Shown here in pieces: positions 1-4,776 of a stretch of DNA of 9,609 nt. The notes below the pieces were generated by a model, which was given only the letters and a program-made list of their open reading frames with translations, did not search any database and was not told the origin of the DNA. Source of the stretch: Lysobacteraceae bacterium (lineage in GTDB: Bacteria; Pseudomonadota; Gammaproteobacteria; Xanthomonadales; Xanthomonadaceae). Every line of letters begins with the position of its first letter. Position 1 is the stretch's first letter. The stretch lies in assembly GCA_003505795.1 (NCBI GenBank), contig DNXT01000206.1, positions 817 through 10,425 of the forward strand, written 5' to 3'. A program made the position numbers and the translations under genes.

Positions 1-240
1 GGCGCCGGCCATCTGGCCGATCTGGTCGATCAGCGACTGCTGCGCCGGCGGGTACAGCGAGGCGGTGAGCCACAGCAGCAGCACCAGCAGCGGCGCCATC
101 GACAGCAGCGCGTAGAACGACAGCGAGGCCGCCTGGGTCATCAGGTCGATCTCGACGAAGCGCTGCACCAGCGCCGCCGGGAGACTGCGCTGGACGCGCT
201 CGGAAAGGCGCCGCAGGCGCGGGGACAGGACTGGAGCCAT
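1..240 (-). CDS. YihY/BrkB-family inner-membrane protein, N-terminal part (cut by window edge)
   Basis: The minus strand encodes 80 residues from an ATG at 240 to the window edge, with no stop, so the C-terminal part lies outside. After a basic N-terminus (residues 1-30) comes QAASLSFYALLSMAPLLVLL at about residues 35-54. This is the characteristic first membrane segment of the YihY family, once called ribonuclease BN and also annotated as 'virulence factor BrkB'. Family members are polytopic inner-membrane proteins of roughly 280-420 residues with no settled function; the old RNase BN assignment was withdrawn. No good Shine-Dalgarno sequence precedes the ATG. The ATG at codon 33 is a less likely start because it would remove the basic leader. 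The gene is in the same direction as the receptor upstream but 362 bp away, so it probably has its own promoter. Confidence 0.8.
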   Translation of the reverse strand, partial: MAPVLSPRLRRLSERVQRSLPAALVQRFVEIDLMTQAASLSFYALLSMAPLLVLLLWLTASLYPPAQQSLIDQIGQMAGA

Positions 241-602
241 ACGTGGAACCGGAGAAGAAGCGAGCGACCCGAAGGTTCTAGCAGGCCCGGCCACAAGGGT
301 GGATGAAATCTTGCTGCTGGCTTCCGGGGCAGGGGATGCGTGCGGGTGGCGTCGATCCGCGGAGGCGCGATATCCGCGCTTCCATCCCATGGCGGTGCGT
401 AACCCGGCGCAAGGGCCGATTCCGCGAAGACGTCGCGCAGTGGCCGGATGCCGGCCGGGGCAAAACCACCGGCTTGCCCGTATGCGCCAGCCGACGTGCG
501 CGCAGGCGCATGGAGTGATCTACAGGACGCCGGGGGGCGCATGCGCCTGCGCAGGCATGGCTCGGCGCCGGGCGGCCCGCGCAGGGGCCGCCCGGCCGCG
601 CG
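241..602. other. Intergenic stretch between receptor gene and yihY
   Basis: These 362 bp lie between the end of the receptor gene and the start of the YihY gene. I find no convincing gene. Open frames on both strands here have arginine/proline/alanine-rich translations typical of non-coding GC-rich DNA and resemble no family I know. It contains a strong GC hairpin next to the receptor stop codon (568-595), a 12-bp perfect palindrome GCCTGCGCAGGC (545-556), and a small inverted repeat CGCGGA/TCCGCG (358-363 and 373-378). The yihY promoter should be in the part nearest 240, but no clear -35/-10 pair is visible. Confidence 0.6.
568..595 (-). terminator. GC-rich hairpin just after the receptor stop codon
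   Basis: CCGGGCGGCCC (568-578) and GGGCCGCCCGG (585-595) form a perfect 11-bp stem around a 6-nt loop. The stem begins 7 nt beyond the receptor's TGA, where an intrinsic terminator would sit. It is not followed by a T-run on the minus strand, so it is either a U-poor terminator or a 3'-end-protecting structure. The stem itself is certain; its role is inferred. Confidence 0.5.
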
Positions 603-2732
603 TCAGAACCGCCAGTTCAGGCTCAGCGTGTAGTTGCGCGGTGCGCCGTAGTAGCCGCTGTAGCGCAGGGTGTTGATGTACTTCTCGTCGGCGATGTTGT
701 TGACGTTGACCCGTACCGTGGCATTGGGCAGGAAATCCCAGGCGGCGAACGCGTTGAGCACCGCGTAGCTGCCCTGGCGCACCGGATAGCCGCTGGATTC
801 GACGTTGAAGATATCGCTCTGCCAGCGCCCGCCGATGCCCAGCGACAGCGCCTTGTAGCCGGGCAGGCGGCCGCTGAGCAGCAGGTTGGCGGTGCGGCGC
901 GGCACCCACGAGTAGGTGTCGTCGCCATCCAGGCCGTCCAGCTTCAGCGCGGTGTAGCCGAACACCAGGTCCAGGTCCTCGGCGAGCTTGCCGACCGCCT
1001 CGAACTCGACGCCCTTGGAGCGCACGTCCACGGGGGCGTAGATGGTCGAGCCGTATTCGTTGTACTCGCCGGTGGGAGTGGCCAGTCCGTCCTGGTCGGC
1101 CTTGAACACGGCCAGCGTGGTCAGCAGGCGCTTGTCCAGCCAGTCGGCCTTGATGCCGGCTTCGTAGTTCACGCCCTTGCTGGCGTCGAGATAGCGGTCG
1201 TTCGCGTCGGTCTGGTCCTGCGGCTGGTAGATGTCCGAATAGCTGACGTAGCCGAGCACGTGGTCGCTGAAGTCGAAGGTCAGGCCGCCGTAGGGACTGG
1301 TATGGCTGGTGGTCTGGTCGAAGGCGAGGTCGTAGGAATTGCCGTCGCGGCGGTATTGGGCGTAGTTGACGCCGACGATGGCCTTGAGGCGGTCGCTCAG
1401 TGCGATCCGGGTGGCGCCGAAGGCGCGCTTCAGCCGCTGGTTCAATACCGAGTAAAGCGCGGAATCGCTCCAGGCCGGCTCGGGGATGGCGTTGCTGGCG
1501 TACGGGAACGCCGGCAGGGCGCCCCAGGCGGGCGAGGCGAAGTCCGCACTCTGCTCCCAGCTGTTGGATTCGCTCCTGGCGAGGCTTGCGCCCAGCATCA
1601 CCTCCTGGTCGCGGCCGAACAGTTCGAAGTGGCCATTGAGCGTCACCGCGCCCAGATGGGCGGTGGCCTTGTCCTCGCCGCCCCACGGATAGCCGTACAG
1701 GCCCAGGCCGGTGTCCGGATCGAGGCCGGTGCCGAGCGCATCGTAGGCGTAGAACATCTTTTCGTCGCCGGTGGCGCGACGGTAGTTGTAGGACACCTTC
1801 AACTGCCAGTCTTCGCCGAGCTGGTGGGTGTATTCGGCAAAGGCCGTCTGGTTGGTGGTGTTCCAGTACGTCCAGTCCTGCGTGGTCGAGGCGCTGGTCG
1901 GCCATTCGGCCTGGCTGCCATCGCTGTTCATGAAGGCCAGCGCGCCCCACATGATGCCGTCGGACTTGGCCCGCTGGTACGAGTAGCCGAAGGTCAGGGT
2001 GCCGTTGTCGCCGACCTGGCCATCGACCACCCCGTACAGGTAGTCGCGCTTGTTCTCGTTGGCGCGCAGGTACGAATCGCCGTCCTCGTGCGCGGCGACC
2101 ACGCGCCCGGCCCAGGTGCCGTCGGCGGTGAACGGAGTGGAATAGTCCGCCTCCACGCGCTTGGTGCTCCACGAGCCGTAGCTGATGCCGAACGCGCCCT
2201 GTCGCTCGTTGGTCGGGCGCTTGCGCACGTAGTTGATCGTGCCGGCGGCGTTGCCGACGCCGGTGAGCAGGCCGTTGGCGCCGCGGATCACTTCCACCTT
2301 CTCGTAGCCGAAGGTATCGGTCGCGCCGGTGGCCACGCCCCAGCCGTTGGGCAGGCCGACGCCGTCGATCTGGGTGTTCAGGATGTCGAAGCCGCGCGCG
2401 CTGTAGCTGGTGCGGTTGGTTTCCCACTCGTCCACCTGCACGCCGGTGGCCAGGCGCAGCGCGTCGTTGACGCTGGTGGCGCCGAACTGCCGCATCTGCT
2501 CGCCGGTCACCACGCTGATCGACTGCGGGGTGTCCTTGATCGCCAGGTCGAGGTTGGTGGCGCCGTTGCTGACGCGCTCGGCGCGCTGGGCGACGACCAG
2601 TACCGCGTCCAGATCGGCGGCGGAGGTGTCGGCATCGGCGGTCTGGGCCTGGGCCTGGACGGCGGCGAGCAGGCCGATGGCCAGCAGGGACAGGCGCGGC
2701 AGCGCTGCGTTGCGACGGAAGGAAACGGACAT
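603..2732 (-). CDS. TonB-dependent siderophore receptor
   Basis: A 709-residue outer-membrane ferric-siderophore receptor that takes up its ligand using TonB-ExbB-ExbD energy. The start at ATG 2732 is chosen because it gives a basic n-region, a hydrophobic core (LSLLAIGLLAAV) and an AQA-type signal-peptidase site at about residues 26-30. GGAAAT lies 6 nt upstream. An ATG 60 bp further upstream would spoil the signal peptide and run through the promoter. A TonB-box-like stretch, LDAVLVVA, is at 41-48. The plug follows at about 60-175, with KDTPQSISVVTGEQM, YSARGFDI and the siderophore-receptor signature VIRGANGLLTGVGNAAG (148-164). The rest is a 22-strand-barrel-type sequence ending in a terminal Phe (NWRF). 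The length suits the FpvA/FhuE/FcuA-like class without an N-terminal signalling domain, and no FecI/FecR pair is adjacent. A Fur-box-like site precedes it, so iron repression is expected. The ligand cannot be told from sequence. Confidence 0.93.
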   Translation of the reverse strand: MSVSFRRNAALPRLSLLAIGLLAAVQAQAQTADADTSAADLDAVLVVAQRAERVSNGATNLDLAIKDTPQSISVVTGEQMRQFGATSVNDALRLATGVQVDEWETNRTSYSARGFDILNTQIDGVGLPNGWGVATGATDTFGYEKVEVIRGANGLLTGVGNAAGTINYVRKRPTNERQGAFGISYGSWSTKRVEADYSTPFTADGTWAGRVVAAHEDGDSYLRANENKRDYLYGVVDGQVGDNGTLTFGYSYQRAKSDGIMWGALAFMNSDGSQAEWPTSASTTQDWTYWNTTNQTAFAEYTHQLGEDWQLKVSYNYRRATGDEKMFYAYDALGTGLDPDTGLGLYGYPWGGEDKATAHLGAVTLNGHFELFGRDQEVMLGASLARSESNSWEQSADFASPAWGALPAFPYASNAIPEPAWSDSALYSVLNQRLKRAFGATRIALSDRLKAIVGVNYAQYRRDGNSYDLAFDQTTSHTSPYGGLTFDFSDHVLGYVSYSDIYQPQDQTDANDRYLDASKGVNYEAGIKADWLDKRLLTTLAVFKADQDGLATPTGEYNEYGSTIYAPVDVRSKGVEFEAVGKLAEDLDLVFGYTALKLDGLDGDDTYSWVPRRTANLLLSGRLPGYKALSLGIGGRWQSDIFNVESSGYPVRQGSYAVLNAFAAWDFLPNATVRVNVNNIADEKYINTLRYSGYYGAPRNYTLSLNWRF

Positions 2733-2796
2733 GAATGGATTTCCGGAATGGAGTGGGGGTCGGGACGCAGCAGCGTTGCCGGCGTCCATCACGGAA

Positions 2797-2825
2797 ATTT
2801 TACATGATAACGATTCTTGTTGTTA
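2797..2825 (-). promoter_or_regulatory. Candidate receptor promoter overlapping the Fur site
   Basis: On the minus strand TAAAAT (2797-2802) is a reasonable -10. TAACAA (2820-2825), 17 bp upstream, is a poor -35. Transcription would start near 2790, giving a leader of about 58 nt before the receptor ATG. This A/T-rich patch stands out in otherwise GC-rich DNA. The coincidence with the Fur-like site supports it, but the -35 match is weak. Confidence 0.4.
2806..2824. promoter_or_regulatory. Fur-box-like operator upstream of the receptor gene
   Basis: GATAACGATTCTTGTTGTT matches 12 of 19 positions of the classical Fur consensus GATAATGATAATCATTATC by my hand count. The left half (GATAAxGAT) is nearly perfect. 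It lies 74 bp upstream of the receptor ATG and overlaps the candidate promoter, where bound Fe-Fur would block RNA polymerase. Placement before a siderophore receptor makes the assignment likely. Confidence 0.7.
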
Positions 2826-2993
2826 TTCAGCCGATGACATATTCCGGGCACGGGCGCGGCCCACGGTGGCATCGGCGCCGCCGGCGCTGCCCCCGGTACG
2901 ATCGGGAAGATGCGGGGAAACTAAGGGGCCGGGCCGCGCGCCGATCGTCCGATCGCAGTGCGCGCCGCGGTTGCCGTGGGGGTGCCGGCAAGA

Positions 2994-3016
2994 CGCTGCG
3001 ACATCGTGTCGCAACG
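2994..3016 (-). terminator. Hairpin downstream of yqeY (possible terminator)
   Basis: TGCGACA (2997-3003) pairs with TGTCGCA (3007-3013) around a 3-nt loop. Two more pairs form beyond one mismatch. It begins 11 nt after the yqeY stop codon on the minus strand. There is no proper T-run (TCTTGCC follows), so termination is only a possibility. It fits a transcript end that would separate yqeY from the iron-regulated receptor. Confidence 0.35.
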
Positions 3017-3026
3017 CCGGGAGCGG

Positions 3027-3473
3027 TCAGCCGGCCAGCTGCTGCTTCACCAGCGCCGAGACCTGGCCCATGTCGGCCTGCCCGGCCAGCCTGGGCTTGA
3101 GCGCACCCATCAGCTTGCCGATGTCGGCCGGGCCGGCGGCACCGGTTTCGCTGATCGCGGCCTGGATCGCGGCGACGATCTCCGCCTCGCCCATCTTGGC
3201 CGGCAGGTAGCGCTCGATCACCCCGATCTCCTCGCGCTCGACCGTGGCCAGGTCCTCGCGGCCGGCGGCCTGGTACTGGTTCACCGAGTCCCTGCGCTGC
3301 TTGACCATCTTGTCGAGCACGGCGATGACGGCGGCGTCGTCCAGCTCGATGCGCTCGTCCACTTCCTTCTGCTTGATCGCGGCATTGATCAGCCGGATCA
3401 CGCCGAGGCTGTGCTTGTCGCCGCCCTTCATGGCGGCCTTCATGTCGTCGGTGAGCTGCTGCTTGAGGGTCAT
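3027..3473 (-). CDS. yqeY: GatB/YqeY domain-containing protein
   Basis: A 148-residue cytosolic protein of the usual YqeY length. Family features are MKAAMKGGDKHSLGVIRLI at about 11-29, KQRRDSVNQYQAAGREDLA at about 58-76, the YLP motif at 89-91, and GKLMGALKPRLAGQADM at about 119-135. The fold resembles the C-terminal tRNA-binding tail of GatB, the amidotransferase subunit that makes Gln-tRNA or Asn-tRNA. A role touching aminoacyl-tRNA has been suggested, but the stand-alone protein's function is not settled. The start at 3473 is chosen because AGGAAG lies 7 nt upstream and the product has family length; the frame stays open 53 codons further upstream without homology. It follows rpsU on the same strand, 165 bp away, with a terminator between, so expression depends on read-through or an unseen promoter. 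Confidence 0.93.
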   Translation of the reverse strand: MTLKQQLTDDMKAAMKGGDKHSLGVIRLINAAIKQKEVDERIELDDAAVIAVLDKMVKQRRDSVNQYQAAGREDLATVEREEIGVIERYLPAKMGEAEIVAAIQAAISETGAAGPADIGKLMGALKPRLAGQADMGQVSALVKQQLAG

Positions 3474-3480
3474 GGTGTCG

Positions 3481-3486
3481 CTTCCT
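3481..3486 (-). promoter_or_regulatory. Ribosome-binding site deciding the yqeY start
   Basis: AGGAAG on the minus strand, 7 nt before the ATG at 3473. It supports this ATG over earlier in-frame starts in the rpsU-yqeY spacer. Confidence 0.7.
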
Positions 3487-3498
3487 GGAGGGGTCGGC

Positions 3499-3536
3499 CC
3501 GGGCCGCGCGGGCCCGGCGTGGGCGGATCGATCCGC
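3499..3536. repeat. Two palindromic structures in the yqeY leader
   Basis: CCGGGCC (3499-3505) and GGCCCGG (3511-3517) make a 7-bp stem with loop GCGCG. Next to it GCGGATCGATCCGC (3523-3536) is a perfect 14-bp palindrome. Both lie between the rpsU terminator and the yqeY ribosome-binding site, so a read-through transcript would carry a heavily folded leader. Whether they bind a protein, shape RNA or do nothing is unknown. Confidence 0.5.
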
Positions 3537-3542
3537 ATAACA

Positions 3543-3574
3543 CAAAAAGCCGGCGACGCTTGCGCGTGCCGGCT
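3543..3574 (-). terminator. Intrinsic terminator of rpsU
   Basis: Read on the minus strand, AGCCGGC pairs with GCCGGCT and an inner GCGT/ACGC extends the stem to 11 bp. There is one bulged base and a 4-nt loop. TTTTTGTG follows directly. This is a classical rho-independent terminator, the best in the window, 65 nt after the rpsU stop codon. It should end most rpsU transcripts before yqeY. Confidence 0.85.
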
Positions 3575-3638
3575 CTGGTCCCGCGTTCCGGTGGGCCGCG
3601 CTACAGCGCAGGCCCGCCGGGAGGCGCGGCACGCCCGA

Positions 3639-3854
3639 TCAGTACAGGCGCTGGCGCTTGGTGACGTCGCGCGAGGAGCGACGCAGCTGGCGCTTCACCG
3701 CAGCGGCGGCCTTGCGCTTGCGCTCCTGGGTCGGCTTTTCGTAGAACTCGCGCTTGCGGGTCTCGGCCAGGACGCCGGCCTTCTCGCAAGTGCGCTTGAA
3801 ACGGCGGAGCGCAAACTCGAAAGGCTCGTTCTCGCGGACTTTGACGCTGGGCAT
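3639..3854 (-). CDS. rpsU: 30S ribosomal protein S21
   Basis: A 71-residue basic protein recognised over its full length as bS21: [20 protein letters not shown] at the start, then [20 protein letters not shown], and a Lys/Arg-rich tail ending RQRLY. S21 is a late-assembling small-subunit protein near the 3' end of 16S rRNA and is involved in initiation. The ATG at 3854 has a strong GGAGAA Shine-Dalgarno sequence 5 nt (from GGAG) upstream. A promoter with a perfect TATAAT lies about 100 bp upstream, and a good intrinsic terminator follows. It is divergent from tsaD, the same arrangement as in E. coli, where dnaG and rpoD follow rpsU. Here yqeY follows. Confidence 0.98.
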
Positions 3855-3898
3855 GGGTTCTCCAGAAAATTGGATATCCGCTCGGCGGGCCGGGCGGT

Positions 3899-3915
3899 TG
3901 CGAGTGGAACTCGCA
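3899..3915 (-). other. Hairpin in the rpsU 5' leader
   Basis: TGCGAGT (3899-3905) and ACTCGCA (3909-3915) form a 7-bp perfect stem with a 3-nt loop. It sits about 30 nt into the predicted rpsU leader and 45 nt before the ATG. It could serve mRNA stability or autoregulation by S21, but there is no sequence proof. Confidence 0.4.
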
Positions 3916-3950
3916 GGGGCGGAATTCCGGGTTTCCCCGGCGAGCCGCGC

Positions 3951-3978
3951 ATTATAACGGCTCGTGGCGCCACTGCAA
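3951..3978 (-). promoter_or_regulatory. rpsU promoter
   Basis: On the minus strand a perfect -10 hexamer TATAAT (3951-3956) is preceded, 16 bp upstream, by TTGCAG (3973-3978), a partial -35. Transcription would begin near 3944 and leave a leader of about 90 nt. A perfect TATAAT in DNA this GC-rich, at the right place before a highly expressed ribosomal gene, is persuasive. Confidence 0.7.
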
Positions 3979-3987
3979 CCACCCCGT

Positions 3988-4016
3988 TTGGCGCGGCCGG
4001 GAAACCGGTCCAGAAT
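3988..4016 (+). promoter_or_regulatory. Possible tsaD promoter
   Basis: TTGGCG (3988-3993) and CAGAAT (4011-4016) are separated by 17 bp. Both are weak matches to -35 and -10. If real, transcription would start at about 4023-4024, practically at the tsaD ATG. That would make a leaderless mRNA, which would agree with the absence of a Shine-Dalgarno sequence. Confidence 0.3.
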
Positions 4017-4023
4017 GGCGCCC

Positions 4024-4776
4024 ATGAAAGTCCTCGGCATCGAATCCTCCTGCGACGAGACCGGCGTGGCGGTCTACGACACCGCGCTGCCGGCCGAGCA
4101 GGCGCTGCGCGCGCACCATGTCTACAGCCAGATCGCGCTGCACGCTGAATACGGCGGGGTGGTGCCGGAACTGGCCAGCCGCGACCACGTCCGCAAGCTG
4201 CTGCCGCTGCTGCGCCAGACCCTGGCCGACGCCGGCCTGGAGGTCGGCGAGGTGGACGGGGTGGCCTATACCGCCGGGCCCGGCCTGGTCGGGGCGCTGC
4301 TGGTCGGCGCCGGGGTGGCGCGCGCGCTGGCCTGGGCGCTGGAGGTGCCGGCGATCGGCGTGCACCACATGGAAGGCCACCTGCTGGCGCCGTTGATGGA
4401 GGCCGATCCGCCGCAGCCGCCGTTCGTGGCGCTGCTGGTGTCCGGCGGCCATACCCAGCTGGTGGCGGTGGAGGCGATCGGCCGCTACCGGCTGCTCGGC
4501 GAGACCCTGGACGACGCCGCCGGCGAGGCCTTCGACAAGTCCGCCAAGCTGATGGGGCTGCCGTACCCGGGCGGGCCGCAGCTGGCGGCGCTGGCCGAGC
4601 AGGGCACGCCGGGGAAATACCGCTTCGCGCGGCCGATGACCGACCGGCCGGGGCTGGATTTCAGCTTCTCCGGGCTCAAGACCCAGGTGCTGCTGGCCTG
4701 GCGCGACAGCGACCAGTCCGGGGCCACCCGCGCCGACATCGCGCGCGGCTTCGAGGACGCGGTGGTCGACACCCTG
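4024..4776 (+). pseudogene. tsaD: tsaD, 5' three quarters only
   Basis: TsaD (formerly Gcp/YgjD) is the catalytic subunit that, with TsaB and TsaE, transfers threonylcarbamoyl to A37 of ANN-decoding tRNAs. It is essential in most bacteria. Residues 1-251 follow the family closely, including [15 protein letters not shown] (44-58), [15 protein letters not shown] (81-95) and [20 protein letters not shown] (159-178). The family is normally about 337-350 residues. What should follow DAVVDTL is missing: the IKC..AL helix, the nucleotide-binding GGVxAN loop, and the CTDNxAMIA segment with the third metal ligand, an Asp near residue 300. As written the product could not bind metal and nucleotide normally. 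Either another intact copy exists or the genome does not really have this joint. Confidence 0.8.

Noticed and set aside
141..542. A possible small gene of 133 codons between yihY and the receptor gene
   Set aside because: It overlaps the start of yihY in another frame and has Pro/Arg/Ser-rich composition. I see no ribosome-binding site or known domain.
520..2427. A 635-codon minus-strand frame inside the receptor gene
   Set aside because: It overlaps the clear TonB-dependent receptor in another frame and is arginine-rich without any motif.
1260..2807. A 515-codon plus-strand frame antisense to the receptor
   Set aside because: It is a Val/Gly/Ala-rich antisense shadow of a well-supported gene, with no family resemblance.
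2958..4148. A plus-strand frame running over yqeY, rpsU and the start of tsaD
   Set aside because: It is antisense to two certain genes and crosses their terminator and promoter. It has no homology that I recognise.
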